Assembly (NCBI RefSeq): GCF_905397285.1
Contig: NZ_CAJPUX010000010.1
Span: 22,063-86,062, forward strand
Reading direction: 5' to 3'
DNA length: 64,000 nt
Source of the DNA: Cupriavidus plantarum
GTDB lineage: Bacteria > Pseudomonadota > Gammaproteobacteria > Burkholderiales > Burkholderiaceae
Shown: positions 29,210 to 39,154 of the stretch, piece by piece
Layout of the letters: every line of letters starts with the position of its first letter
How positions within the stretch are numbered: the first letter of the stretch is position 1
Translations under genes and position numbers: made by a program
The notes under the pieces: model-generated
What the model was told of the DNA's origin: nothing
The model's input: only the letters and a program-made list of their open reading frames with translations
Database searches by the model: none

Positions 29210-29532
29210 TACTTGTTGACGGCGTCCTTTGCCTTGTCGGCGGTGGTGTTCACCGCATCGCGCGCTGCGTCCTTGGCGTTGGCCATGGCGGAGCCAGCGT
29301 CGATCTTGGCCTTTTCCGCCGCGGCGGAGACATCCGATGCCACGCCGCTGGCGGCGGCCTTGGCGGCGTCGGCAGCGTTGGCCGCTGCGGCAGCGGCATC
29401 GCTGGCGGCAGCCTTCGCCGACTCGGCCGCGCTTTGCATGGCGGCGTCCGCATTCGTCTTGGGAGCTTCCTCCTTCTTGCCGCAGGCGGCGAGGGCGGTC
29501 GTGATCATCAGCAGCGCGAGCAGTTTCTTCAT
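29209..29532 (-). CDS. small Ala-rich helical lipoprotein
   Basis: A 107-residue protein with a lipoprotein signal ending in LAAC (Cys17), followed by GKKEEAPK. The mature part is a long Ala/Lys/Asp helix (SAAESAKAAASDAAAAAANAA and similar), with an LEA-like or apolipoprotein-like repeat pattern. It was not recognised. It lies between prfA and prmC, which are usually adjacent, and overlaps prmC by one base. That close coupling argues that it is a real expressed gene. Low-complexity composition makes homology searches unreliable. Confidence 0.7.
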   Translation of the reverse strand: MKKLLALLMITTALAACGKKEEAPKTNADAAMQSAAESAKAAASDAAAAAANAADAAKAAASGVASDVSAAAEKAKIDAGSAMANAKDAARDAVNTTADKAKDAVNK

Positions 29533-29705
29533 GATTTCATCCTTGTGTCTGATTTCGGAGTCGACATCTGCCGGGCCATGCGTGCGCCTCGCGTGCTCTC
29601 TGATCTTGCAGAAGTGACGAGGAGGCGGCCCGGTCGAAATCGATTATAGACACCGCCCTTTACGCAACCAGTGCTGTTTCAAGCATTTACAAGAGATACA
29701 AAACC

Positions 29706-30788
29706 TCACGCATCGTCGCCGAGCGCGGCCAGCTGGTCCGCCTGATGCTCGGCCGAGAGCGCCGCGATGAGTTCTTCCATGTCGCCGTCCATGATCATGT
29801 CGATCTTGTAGAGCGTCAGGTTGATGCGGTGGTCCGTCACGCGGCCCTGGGGAAAGTTGTACGTGCGAATGCGGTCGCTGCGGTCGCCGGAACCGATCAG
29901 GTTGCGGCGCGTGCTGGCTTCCTTCGCCTGCGCGGCGCGCAACTGCATGTCCTTGATGCGCGCGGCGAGCACCTTCATCGCCTTGTCCTTGTTGCGATGC
30001 TGGCTGCGATCGTCCTGGCATTCGACGACGATCCCCGTTGGCAGGTGCGTCAGGCGTACGGCCGAATCGGTCTTGTTGATGTGCTGGCCGCCGGCGCCCG
30101 ATGCGCGAAACGTATCGACGCGCAGGTCGGCGGGATTGATCTCGACCTCGCCGACTTCATCCGCTTCCGGCATCACCGCAACCGTGCAGGCCGACGTGTG
30201 GATGCGGCCCTGCGTTTCGGTGGCGGGCACGCGCTGCACGCGATGGCCGCCCGACTCGAACTTCAGGCGCGAGAACGCGGCCGCACCGGCAATGCGAACG
30301 ATCACTTCGCGATAGCCGCCGAGGTCCGATGGCGACTCGCTCATGACCTCCACCTGCCAGCGCTGGCGCTCGGCGTAGCGCGTGTACATGCGCAGCAGAT
30401 CGGCCGCGAACAGCGCGCTTTCCTCGCCGCCGGTGCCGGCGCGGATTTCCAGCAGCAGGTTCCGGTCGTCGTTGGGATCCTTCGGCAGCAGCAGCGTCTG
30501 CAGGCTGGACTCGAGCGTTTCCAGCCGTTCCCGCGCGGCGCCGATCTCGTCGGCGGCAAAGTCCTTCATCTCGGGATCCGACAGCAGCGCCTGCGCGGTG
30601 GCGAGGTCTTCCTGCGCCTGCCGGTATTGCCCGTATTGCTCGGCGACCGGTGACAGTTCGGCATGCTCGCGCGAGAGCTTGCGGTACTGGTCGATATTGG
30701 CGGTGGCATCCTCGCGCGCGAGGAGCGCGTTGACTTCGTCGAGCCGCTCGGCCAGTTGGTCGAGCTTGTTGAGCATGCTGGGTTTCAT
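29706..30788 (-). CDS. prfA: peptide chain release factor 1
   Basis: A 360-residue class I release factor reading UAA and UAG. The stop-codon recognition tripeptide PAT is at 188-190, and the catalytic GGQ at 233-235 in RASGAGGQHINKT. The length is exactly that of the family. It follows hemA on the minus strand with a 152-bp gap containing a degenerate 14-bp tandem repeat. Confidence 0.97.
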   Translation of the reverse strand: MKPSMLNKLDQLAERLDEVNALLAREDATANIDQYRKLSREHAELSPVAEQYGQYRQAQEDLATAQALLSDPEMKDFAADEIGAARERLETLESSLQTLLLPKDPNDDRNLLLEIRAGTGGEESALFAADLLRMYTRYAERQRWQVEVMSESPSDLGGYREVIVRIAGAAAFSRLKFESGGHRVQRVPATETQGRIHTSACTVAVMPEADEVGEVEINPADLRVDTFRASGAGGQHINKTDSAVRLTHLPTGIVVECQDDRSQHRNKDKAMKVLAARIKDMQLRAAQAKEASTRRNLIGSGDRSDRIRTYNFPQGRVTDHRINLTLYKIDMIMDGDMEELIAALSAEHQADQLAALGDDA

Positions 30789-30830
30789 GGGCGAAGCGGG
30801 ATGGTTGGAGGCGTTGCCGGCCGGTTGAAA

Positions 30831-30885
30831 TGGCCTGCCTGATTGGTCTGCCTGAGGTGGCTTGCCTGAGCTGGCTTGCCGTCAG
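30831..30885. repeat. degenerate 14-bp tandem repeat between hemA and prfA
   Basis: Four adjacent units of the pattern TGGCTTGCCTGAGC (30831, 30844, 30858, 30872) with one to four changes each, the first being 13 bp. It lies in the hemA-prfA gap. Confidence 0.65.
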
Positions 30886-30940
30886 GCGCGCGGGAGCGAG
30901 GCCGGCCCGCACGGCGGGGCCGAGGCGATGCGCAGCGGGG

Positions 30941-32245
30941 CTAGCGCTCGGAATGGCTGCTGTGGCGGAACAGGCCGGGCACGAGGCGCAGCAGCGCTTC
31001 GCGGTCGTCGCCTTGCGTGTGGTTCAGCGCATGCGTCGGGCCGTGCAGGAACTTGCGCGTCAGCGCGCCGGAGAGGGCTTCGAGCACGGCTTCCGGATCG
31101 TCGCCGCGCGCGAGCATCTTGCGCGCGCGTTCGAGCTCGGCCTGGCGCATCGACTCGCCCTGCGCCTGGATCTCCCGGATGACAGGCACCACGCTTCGCG
31201 TTTCCAGCCAGTGCATGAAGTTCTGCACGCGCGTCTCGATGATCGCCTCGGCCTGCGCCACGGCGGCCTGACGCATCGCATTGCCTTCGCGGACGATCGC
31301 ACCAAGGTCGTCGACGGTGTACAGGAACACGTCGTTGAGGCGCGCCACTTCAGGCTCGACGTCGCGCGGCACGGCCAGATCGACCATCATGATCGGGCGA
31401 TGCTTGCGTCGCTTGACCGCGCGCTCTACCGCGCCGAGGCCGATGATCGGCAGCGAGCTCGCCGTGCAGGACACGACGATGTCGAATTCATGCAGCCGTT
31501 CGCCGAGTTCGGACAGGCGGATCGCCTGCGTCGTCAGGCCCTGGCCTGCCAGTTGTTCGGCCAGCTTCTCGCCGCGTTCGACGGTACGGTTGGCCACGAC
31601 GATCTGGCGCGGCATCTGCGCGGCAAAGTGCGTCGCGCACAACTCGATCATCTCGCCCGCGCCGATGAACAGCACGCGCTGCGTGGAGACCGACTCGAAA
31701 ATCCGTTGGGCCAGACGCACCGCCGCGGCGGCCATCGACACCGAATGCGCGCCGATCTCGGTCTGGCCGCGGACTTCCTTGGCCACCGCGAACGTGCGCT
31801 GGAACAGCTGATTCAGGTACGTGCCGAGCGCACCGGCTTCCCCCGCCGTCCGCACCGCATCCTTGAGCTGACCAAGGATCTGCGTCTCGCCAAGCACCAT
31901 CGAATCCAGCCCGCTGGCCACGCGGAACGCATGACGCACGGCTTCCGACTGCGGCAGTGCATACAGATGCGGCGCGAGGTCGCCCGCCGGCACGTTGTGG
32001 TGCTCGGCCAGCCAGCGCAGCGTGTGCTCGAAACCTTCCGCGCCGGGCTTCAGTACGTCCGTGGCGCAGTAGATTTCCGTGCGGTTGCAGGTGGAAAGGA
32101 TGGCGGCTTCGGTCCCGCTGCGGCCCGCGAGGTGCGAACGCAGCGCGCCGAGCGCGGGTTTGATCTGCTCGAGCGGAAACGCCACCCGTTCTCTGAGCGA
32201 GACGGGTGCCGTCGTGTGATTGATGCCGATCGCGAGCAGTTGCAT
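30941..32245 (-). CDS. hemA: glutamyl-tRNA reductase HemA
   Basis: A 434-residue enzyme that reduces glutamyl-tRNA to glutamate-1-semialdehyde, the first step of heme synthesis by the C5 route. The nucleophile is Cys53 in STCNRTEIY. The NADPH site (FIGAGEMIELCATHF) and the C-terminal dimerisation helices are present. It is the first gene of the minus-strand hemA-prfA-prmC-grxD-ubiX cluster. A TATAAT-like -10 box lies about 50 bp ahead. Confidence 0.96.
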   Translation of the reverse strand: MQLLAIGINHTTAPVSLRERVAFPLEQIKPALGALRSHLAGRSGTEAAILSTCNRTEIYCATDVLKPGAEGFEHTLRWLAEHHNVPAGDLAPHLYALPQSEAVRHAFRVASGLDSMVLGETQILGQLKDAVRTAGEAGALGTYLNQLFQRTFAVAKEVRGQTEIGAHSVSMAAAAVRLAQRIFESVSTQRVLFIGAGEMIELCATHFAAQMPRQIVVANRTVERGEKLAEQLAGQGLTTQAIRLSELGERLHEFDIVVSCTASSLPIIGLGAVERAVKRRKHRPIMMVDLAVPRDVEPEVARLNDVFLYTVDDLGAIVREGNAMRQAAVAQAEAIIETRVQNFMHWLETRSVVPVIREIQAQGESMRQAELERARKMLARGDDPEAVLEALSGALTRKFLHGPTHALNHTQGDDREALLRLVPGLFRHSSHSER

Positions 32246-32292
32246 TTGTGGGGGAAAGTCGTGCTTGCCGGGACGTTGCCGGAGCGCTGGTC

Positions 32293-32298
32293 ATTATA
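32293..32298 (-). promoter_or_regulatory. candidate -10 box of hemA
   Basis: Read on the minus strand this is TATAAT, about 48 bp ahead of the hemA ATG. The -35 region at the right distance (CCTGCA) is poor, so an activator may be needed. Confidence 0.4.
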
Positions 32299-32420
32299 CG
32301 CCCCGGCGCAACTCTTGCAGGTCTTAGCTGCAATCCCCGACATATGCAGTATCGTATGGTCGCGCGCGGGGTACGATCCCGTTTGTGGTGTTTTAGGCAC
32401 AGTTGAAAGCGGAGAGAGCG

Positions 32421-32711
32421 ATGTTCGGGATGCTGGTGGTCGGCGCGATCGTGGGATGCGTGGCTCGGATGACACATCCGGCGGGCCGGGTGGTCAGCCT
32501 GATCGCGGCGCCCGCGCTCGGTGCCGCTGGCGCGCTGCTCGCCTTCTACGGCGGCCGGGCGCTGCACCTCTTCACCGATGGCCAGCTGATGGGTTGGGGC
32601 GCCGCCATCCTTGGCGCCGCCTTGCTGGTGGCGGTCTGGGGACTGCTCCGCCCGCGCGCGCAGGCGGCATCGCGGGGCGCCGGCGGCCGGAGCGCGCGGC
32701 GCGCGCGGTAG
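32421..32711 (+). CDS. small membrane protein, GlsB/YeaQ-like
   Basis: A 96-residue protein with three hydrophobic segments (MLVVGAIVGCVA, LIAAPALGAAGALLAF, MGWGAAILGAALLVAVWGLL) and a basic tail. Length and Gly-rich helices resemble the transglycosylase-associated YeaQ/YmgE group, though the match is loose. The ATG at 32421 is preceded by GGAGAG; a TTG at 32403 is less likely. It is divergent from hemA. Confidence 0.6.
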   Translation: MFGMLVVGAIVGCVARMTHPAGRVVSLIAAPALGAAGALLAFYGGRALHLFTDGQLMGWGAAILGAALLVAVWGLLRPRAQAASRGAGGRSARRAR

Positions 32712-32730
32712 GGGCGCTCGGCAGATGACC

Positions 32731-32768
32731 CTCGGTGGGTCTCGGTAGGTGGGTCTCGGTAGGTGGGA
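32731..32768. repeat. 14-bp tandem repeat in intergenic region
   Basis: CTCGGTAGGTGGGT at 32741-32754 is followed by the same unit with one change at 32755-32768 and preceded by a 10-bp partial unit at 32731. It lies between two convergent genes. Confidence 0.7.
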
Positions 32769-32783
32769 CTCGATAAGCAGCCG

Positions 32784-34106
32784 CTAAAGCTCGATCATCG
32801 CCCCGGTGGGCGACAACGCGCTTTCCAGCGTCACTTTCACCGCCTCCAGCCACCCGGCCGCCTCGGCAGTCGCCGACGTCAGCCCCAGATGCAGGCGGCC
32901 ATCCACCGTCGCGACCCCAAGCATGTGATCGCCCCGATCGCCGGTCTGCACGAACGGTCCCCAAAGCGCGGTCATCTCGTAGGGCCCCATGCGGGTGTCG
33001 TACCGCAACGGCCCGATATTCGACACGATGAGGTCGCGCGCCTGACCCATCCTCCGCGCGCGGACGACCCCCGCCGCGTCGAGGCCATTGCGAAGCTGGC
33101 CGCACAGGTCCCTCGTTTCGGCCCTGACCGATGCGCGCGATCCCGGCACGTTCGTTGTCCGCAGGATATGGCGCGCCATGTCCCAGAACCCGTGCCGCTC
33201 GTCGGGCTCCACCAGCGCGTTGCCGACGGTCACGTACACGGCGCAGTCTTCCTCCGTGCCGAACTGCCGCCGCAGGTCGATCGGCGACACGAGCTTGATC
33301 GCCGACCGCCGCCACGCCGAAAGATGCGCCCGGCCCGTCGACAGCATCGCCGCGCACAAGGCGCCATGCACCGTGGTGTGGGCCGCTCTCGCGTGAAGGC
33401 GCAGCGCGCCCGTGAGCGTATGCGACAGCCGCAGGCGATGGACGGTGGGTGTGCCGGCATCCGGCGATGGCGGTAAGTCGAGCGACACCGGGCGGGTCGG
33501 CGGCGGGGCATCGGCGACATCGAGCAACTGATTGAGCGAGGGCGGCACCGGCAACGGCGCGAGAGCCGCGCCCGCCAGCGCGCGCAGGACGTCGCGGATG
33601 CAGCCTGCCAGACCGATGCCATCGAAGATCGTATGGCTGCCCGCGACGATCAGCAGCGACCGCCGACCATTGTTTCCCTCGCTCGCGACGATCGCGCGGA
33701 TCAATGGCGCCCGGTCGTGATCGATCGGCTCGATCAGCTCCCGCGCAATCTCCCGGTCGAGCCATGCCGCATCGATGCCATCGGCATGCCATGGGGCGTC
33801 GTCGGTGACGTGCACGGGAATCGGCCGATCCGCGCCCGCATCGAAGTAGGGATAGCCATTCGGCGTGGCGGGAATGCGTACCCGAAGCAGCGGATGGCGG
33901 CGTTGCAGCGCATCGAACGCGGCGCGCCAGGCGTGCGGCGGCGCGGTGCCGTCGATCTCCGCAGCGTAAACGATATGGTTGCTCGTGCTGCGGCCGAGCA
34001 GCCAGAAGCAGTGCTCCTGGGATCCAAGCGGACGGGGCATGGCCGGCGGACTCCATCGTGATTGACGGCGCCCAGCGTGCCATTGCCTCTGCATCCCGCT
34101 GTTCAC
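32784..34106 (-). CDS. orphan condensation-fold acyltransferase (PapA/alcohol acetyltransferase-like)
   Basis: A 440-residue protein of the chloramphenicol-acetyltransferase-like/condensation superfamily. The catalytic HxxxDG motif is present as HTIFDG at 158-163. The entry FWLLGRSTSNHIVYAAEI and the late segment VSNIGPLRYDT resemble PapA5-like and condensation-domain proteins. Such enzymes transfer acyl groups to alcohols or amines. No carrier protein, adenylation domain or polyketide gene is nearby, so the acyl donor is unknown. The start may instead be the internal Met5 or Met23. Confidence 0.72.
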   Translation of the reverse strand: MNSGMQRQWHAGRRQSRWSPPAMPRPLGSQEHCFWLLGRSTSNHIVYAAEIDGTAPPHAWRAAFDALQRRHPLLRVRIPATPNGYPYFDAGADRPIPVHVTDDAPWHADGIDAAWLDREIARELIEPIDHDRAPLIRAIVASEGNNGRRSLLIVAGSHTIFDGIGLAGCIRDVLRALAGAALAPLPVPPSLNQLLDVADAPPPTRPVSLDLPPSPDAGTPTVHRLRLSHTLTGALRLHARAAHTTVHGALCAAMLSTGRAHLSAWRRSAIKLVSPIDLRRQFGTEEDCAVYVTVGNALVEPDERHGFWDMARHILRTTNVPGSRASVRAETRDLCGQLRNGLDAAGVVRARRMGQARDLIVSNIGPLRYDTRMGPYEMTALWGPFVQTGDRGDHMLGVATVDGRLHLGLTSATAEAAGWLEAVKVTLESALSPTGAMIEL

Positions 34107-34226
34107 GAAGCCATGGTCTTGTCCGAATTACCGAAGCCGATACAAACGGTTACGCGCGCGCCGTCGTGAACCGGCAACGAAAGCTCAGCGCCGCTTGAGG
34201 AAGGCGTGCGGATGTCGCGGGAACGT

Positions 34227-35006
34227 TTATTTCCGCGCGGGCTGGCGCGCGCGGAGGAAGCGTTCGAGAACGCCTGCCGAATAGTGGCTGGCCACATCCT
34301 TCAGGAACGCGGCGAAGTCGATGTGCGCGCTGTCGTCGGCGCGGTCGGAGATCGTTCGCATGACCGCGTAGGGCACGCCGAACTCGTGGCACACCTGTGC
34401 GAGCGCGGCGCCTTCCATCTCCACGGCCTCCAGCGCGGGCAGGCGGGAACGCAGTTCGCCCACCGCGGCGGGCGCATTGATGAACTGGTCGCCGCTCGCG
34501 ATCATGCCGACGTGCAGGCGCGGCTCGCTGACGCCAAAGCGGGCGCGCACGTCCGGCGGCACCGAGGTGGGAAGGTCTTCGCGCAGAAAGTCTTCCACCG
34601 CGCGGCACAGCTGCGCGGTGAGTCCGGCGTCGGCGGGGAACTCGGCGCGTTCGAGCAGCGGCACCTCGTGACGCGGAAAGAACGGGCGCGCGTCGAGGTC
34701 GTGCTGGAGGGTGCGATCGGCGACGACCACATCGCCCACGCGCGTTTCGGCACCCACGCCGCCCGCGAGTCCCGTGAATACGATCTCGTCCACGTTGAAC
34801 TCGCGGATCAGCGTGACCGTCGTCGCGGCGGCCGCGACCTTGCCCATGCGCGCGAGCACGAGCACCACCGGATGGCCATGCAGATGGCCGACGTGATAGT
34901 CGCGCATGCCGATCGTATGGACGGTGGCACGGGCATCCTCATGCCGCATGGCGGCGATCAGGGCATCGACTTCGTCGTGGATGGCGGCAAGAATTCCCAG
35001 GGTCAT
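34227..35006 (-). CDS. mtnN: 5'-methylthioadenosine/S-adenosylhomocysteine nucleosidase
   Basis: A 259-residue enzyme that removes adenine from methylthioadenosine and S-adenosylhomocysteine. Catalytic Glu12 is in ILAAIHDEVDAL. The purine/ribose site EAVEMEGAALAQVC and the catalytic Asp in RTISDRADD match the family. It is slightly longer than the E. coli enzyme (232). It stands alone, divergent from the DUF2157 operon. Confidence 0.92.
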   Translation of the reverse strand: MTLGILAAIHDEVDALIAAMRHEDARATVHTIGMRDYHVGHLHGHPVVLVLARMGKVAAAATTVTLIREFNVDEIVFTGLAGGVGAETRVGDVVVADRTLQHDLDARPFFPRHEVPLLERAEFPADAGLTAQLCRAVEDFLREDLPTSVPPDVRARFGVSEPRLHVGMIASGDQFINAPAAVGELRSRLPALEAVEMEGAALAQVCHEFGVPYAVMRTISDRADDSAHIDFAAFLKDVASHYSAGVLERFLRARQPARK

Positions 35007-35085
35007 GGCGGGGCGTGGTGGTTGGGCATTGCAGGGGGTAACTGCGGCGAAGCATAACCGCAGCGGTGGCGCGCGCCTACCGATT

Positions 35086-35113
35086 TTGACCTATCCGCAC
35101 GGCCTGCTACATT
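35086..35113 (+). promoter_or_regulatory. strong promoter directly abutting the DUF2157 start codon
   Basis: TTGACC (35086-35091), 16-bp spacer ending in TGC, then TACATT (35108-35113), an extended -10. The ATG begins at 35120, where transcription is expected to start, so the mRNA is probably leaderless. No ribosome-binding site is visible. Confidence 0.6.
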
Positions 35114-35119
35114 GCGACC

Positions 35120-36298
35120 ATGCCGACACACGGAGAATGCCGGTTGGAAAACCTCTCGGATCGCATCGATACGCGCCGCATCGTCCAGCAGGCGCTCGCC
35201 GACTGGCGCGCGCAGGGGCGGCTTGCATCGCAGGACATGGAGGCGGTGTGGCAAACCTCGCTGCCGACGCGCGCGGACTGGCGCGGGTGGCTCGATCGCG
35301 CATTGCTGATATTGGGCGCGGCGCTGATCTGCGCGGGCGTGATCGTCTTCTTCGCGTTCAACTGGGCGGCGCTTCACAAGTTTGCGCGGTTTGGTCTGCT
35401 TGCCGTGGCGCTGACCGCGCTGGCGGGATTTGCGATGAGCCGCCCGGCGGTGCGCGCGGTCGCTCGTCCGATGCCGGGCCCGGATGCTGACACGTCGGCG
35501 CCCCCGGCCGTTCGTTCGGAGGCTTCCCCGCTGGCCGGCTCGTCTGCCGACCTGCCGGGCCTTGCCGCGCTGGGCGCCGCGCAGATCCTGTCCGGCGTGC
35601 TGATGGCCGTGATCGGCCAGACCTACCAGACCGGTGCTGACGCCTGGCAACTGTTCGCATGGTGGACCGTGCTCGCCGTGCCATGGGCGCTGGCCGCGAG
35701 GGCCGCACCGCACTGGTGGATCGTGCTCGTCGTCGGCAATGTCGCGCTGCTGCGCTATGGCAGCGTCAATCTTGGCGTGGGCGGCATGCTCGAACTGCTG
35801 TTCTCGGCCGATCGCGCAGGCGGCACCATGCGCATCTTGTTGGCCGCGGCGGTGGCGCAACTCGCGCTCTGGTATGCGCTCGCCGCGCGGGCATCGGACT
35901 TCGGCTTCCGGGGCATGACGGGGCCGCGGCTGATCGGGCTGCTGATCTGCGGCTATGCCGGATGGATCGGCCTGCTGGCGCTGGTCGGCACGCGCCTCAA
36001 TGAACTCGAACCGCTGATGAACCTGCTGCTCGCGGGCGTCGCGTTGGCCGCGCTGATCGCGTGGTTCCGGTGGCGCGACTTCGACATCGTCGTGCTGAGT
36101 TTCGCCTGCCTGACGGCGATCGGCGTGATCGTGACGGCGGTCGGGCGCTGGCTACTTGCGGTGACCAACGACATCGGCGGCTTCCTGCTGCTGACGCTGA
36201 TCGTGGTTGGACTGGCGGCCTTCGCCGGCAGCTGGCTGATGCGCGCATGGCGCAGCCACGTCGCCGGGGCCGATGCCACGGCGGAGGGCAAAGCATGA
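35120..36298 (+). CDS. DUF2157 domain membrane protein
   Basis: A 392-residue protein. The soluble N-terminal 60 residues (RIVQQALADWRAQGRL and so on) plus the first two helices form a DUF2157 domain, and about eight more helices follow. It is the first gene of a three-gene operon with DUF4401 and GDYXXLXY proteins, each pair sharing an ATGA overlap. This gene set recurs in bacteria, but its function is not known. The start is fixed by the promoter lying immediately upstream. Confidence 0.85.
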   Translation: MPTHGECRLENLSDRIDTRRIVQQALADWRAQGRLASQDMEAVWQTSLPTRADWRGWLDRALLILGAALICAGVIVFFAFNWAALHKFARFGLLAVALTALAGFAMSRPAVRAVARPMPGPDADTSAPPAVRSEASPLAGSSADLPGLAALGAAQILSGVLMAVIGQTYQTGADAWQLFAWWTVLAVPWALAARAAPHWWIVLVVGNVALLRYGSVNLGVGGMLELLFSADRAGGTMRILLAAAVAQLALWYALAARASDFGFRGMTGPRLIGLLICGYAGWIGLLALVGTRLNELEPLMNLLLAGVALAALIAWFRWRDFDIVVLSFACLTAIGVIVTAVGRWLLAVTNDIGGFLLLTLIVVGLAAFAGSWLMRAWRSHVAGADATAEGKA

Positions 36299-37473
36299 GC
36301 GCCGACCGTAGCGACCGTGGCGACCGTAGCGACCGCATCGCCCGCACGCTCTGGACCGATCTCACCGCCCGCGGCGCGGTGCAAGGCGAGTACGTCCCGA
36401 CGATCCGCACCCCTTGGCCCATCCGCCTGCTGATGGGCGCGGCCGGTTGGCTCGCGGCGATCTTCTGCCAGCTGTTCATCTACGGCTTCGTCTTCGCGTT
36501 CACGCGCAGCAACGGCGCGGCAATGTTCGTGGTCGGCGTGGTCATGGTGGCGCTGGCCGCCGCGTTTTACCGTGCTTCCCGCGCGAAGACGAGCATCGCC
36601 GCCAGCCAGTTCGCGCTGGCGCTGAGCCTCAGCGGACAGGGCATGATGCTCGCGGGCCTGAGCCTCGTCATGGGCAGCGGCATCGCGATCCGCGACAGCG
36701 CGTTCTGGCTGATCGTAGCCGCGATCGAAGCCGCGCTGTTCATCGCCGTCCCGAACCGCCTGCACCGCTTCCTCTCCGCGCTCGCGACATGGACAGCGCT
36801 GACGGTGAGCCTGTCGCTGCTGGGCGGCCACCTGATCGGCCAGCGCCTGATGATGCTGCCCGTCACCGTCGGCGTACCCAGCGCGGTGGCCATGGCCGTC
36901 GTCACGCTGTTCGTACGCAAGGAGGCGGCAATCGCGGCGACAACCGCCGCGATATCCCGCCACGGCGTGTGGACCCCCGCCATCGACGCCACGCTGATCT
37001 TCGCCCTCGGCGCCGCGTTGTTCGTCACGGGCGCCGCCAACCCCGCCGCGCTGCTGTTCGGCACCGGCAGCCCATGGCCCGTACCGGGCGCCTGGGCATG
37101 CGGCGCGCTGCTCGGCCTGACGCTGATTGCCTTCGCGGCCACGGAATGCCAGCGGCTATCGGTGAACGGCATCACGCAGGCCGGCGTCCTCATCGTGGCG
37201 CTGGCGTTCAGCATCCTGATGCTGCTGGCCCCAGCGGTGACGGCGGGCCTCCTCGGCCTGGCCCTCGCCCTGCGCCGCGGCTCGCTGCCATGGCTAGGGC
37301 TGTCGATCGCCACGATCCTGTTCGGCTTCATCTGGTACTACAGCACGCTGCAATGGACGCTGCTGGCCAAGTCGATCACGCTGGCGGCGGCCGGCGTGCT
37401 ACTGCTGGCCGCCCGCGCGGCACTGGCCCGCAGCCGCGCCAACGCCCAGCCATCGGGGAGCATCGCATCATGA
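36295..37473 (+). CDS. DUF4401 domain membrane protein
   Basis: A 392-residue polytopic protein with about ten helices. The ATG at 36295 overlaps the DUF2157 stop. The first residues, SDRSDRGDRSDR, come from four tandem copies of a 9-bp unit at 36304-36339, so the N-terminus may vary in length between strains. The domain is of unknown function and occurs with DUF2157 and GDYXXLXY proteins. No catalytic motif was recognised. Confidence 0.85.
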   Translation: MSADRSDRGDRSDRIARTLWTDLTARGAVQGEYVPTIRTPWPIRLLMGAAGWLAAIFCQLFIYGFVFAFTRSNGAAMFVVGVVMVALAAAFYRASRAKTSIAASQFALALSLSGQGMMLAGLSLVMGSGIAIRDSAFWLIVAAIEAALFIAVPNRLHRFLSALATWTALTVSLSLLGGHLIGQRLMMLPVTVGVPSAVAMAVVTLFVRKEAAIAATTAAISRHGVWTPAIDATLIFALGAALFVTGAANPAALLFGTGSPWPVPGAWACGALLGLTLIAFAATECQRLSVNGITQAGVLIVALAFSILMLLAPAVTAGLLGLALALRRGSLPWLGLSIATILFGFIWYYSTLQWTLLAKSITLAAAGVLLLAARAALARSRANAQPSGSIAS

Positions 37474-37997
37474 AACGTCCTTCAATGAAGCGCTGGATCG
37501 TCGCGGCATGGCTCCTGACCCTGACGGTCGCCACGGTCGGCATCGCGAGCAACGAACGCGTCATCCGCGATGGCGACGTCGTCTACCTGCGCCTGGCGCC
37601 GGTGGACCCGCGTTCGCTGATGCAGGGCGACTACATGGCCCTGAACTTCACCCTCGCCATCGAAATCGCCGCCGCGCAAGCTGCTGCTCAAAGCGCCCAA
37701 CACCAAACCGACCGCCGCGACGCCACGGTCGTCATCCGCACCGACGCGAACAGAATCGCCCAATTCATCCGCCTCCACGACGGCACGCCGCTCGCGGAAG
37801 GCGAACAACTCCTGCGGGTGCAGAACGTCCCCACGCGCTGGGGCGGCAACGGCGTGCAGGTCTCAACCAACGCGTGGTTCTTCGAAGAAGGGCAGGCCAA
37901 ACGCTACGAACGCGCCCAATACGGCGAATTCCGCGTGGACAAGAACGGCCATGCCTTGCTGGTGGGTATGAAGGGGGAGGGGCTCAGCGAGCTTTGA
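37470..37997 (+). CDS. GDYXXLXY domain protein, membrane-anchored
   Basis: A 175-residue protein. One N-terminal membrane helix (WIVAAWLLTLTVATVGIA) is followed by a periplasmic domain. It contains the family name motif as GDYMALNF after DPRSLMQ. The start overlaps the DUF4401 stop (ATGA). It is the last gene of the three-gene operon, which ends in a bidirectional terminator. The function is unknown; the domain may assemble with the two polytopic partners. Confidence 0.85.
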   Translation: MKRPSMKRWIVAAWLLTLTVATVGIASNERVIRDGDVVYLRLAPVDPRSLMQGDYMALNFTLAIEIAAAQAAAQSAQHQTDRRDATVVIRTDANRIAQFIRLHDGTPLAEGEQLLRVQNVPTRWGGNGVQVSTNAWFFEEGQAKRYERAQYGEFRVDKNGHALLVGMKGEGLSEL

Positions 37998-38012
37998 GTC
38001 TCGGAAGCGCCG

Positions 38013-38045
38013 AAAAAAAGCCCGGCAGATGCCGGGCTATTTCAC
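38013..38045. terminator. bidirectional rho-independent terminator
   Basis: GCCCGGC/GCCGGGC stem with AGAT loop, flanked by A7 on the left and TATTTC on the right. It serves the plus-strand DUF operon and the convergent minus-strand ychF. Confidence 0.75.
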
Positions 38046-38062
38046 GACGCCTCAACCATGCG

Positions 38063-39154
<1,092 letters not shown>

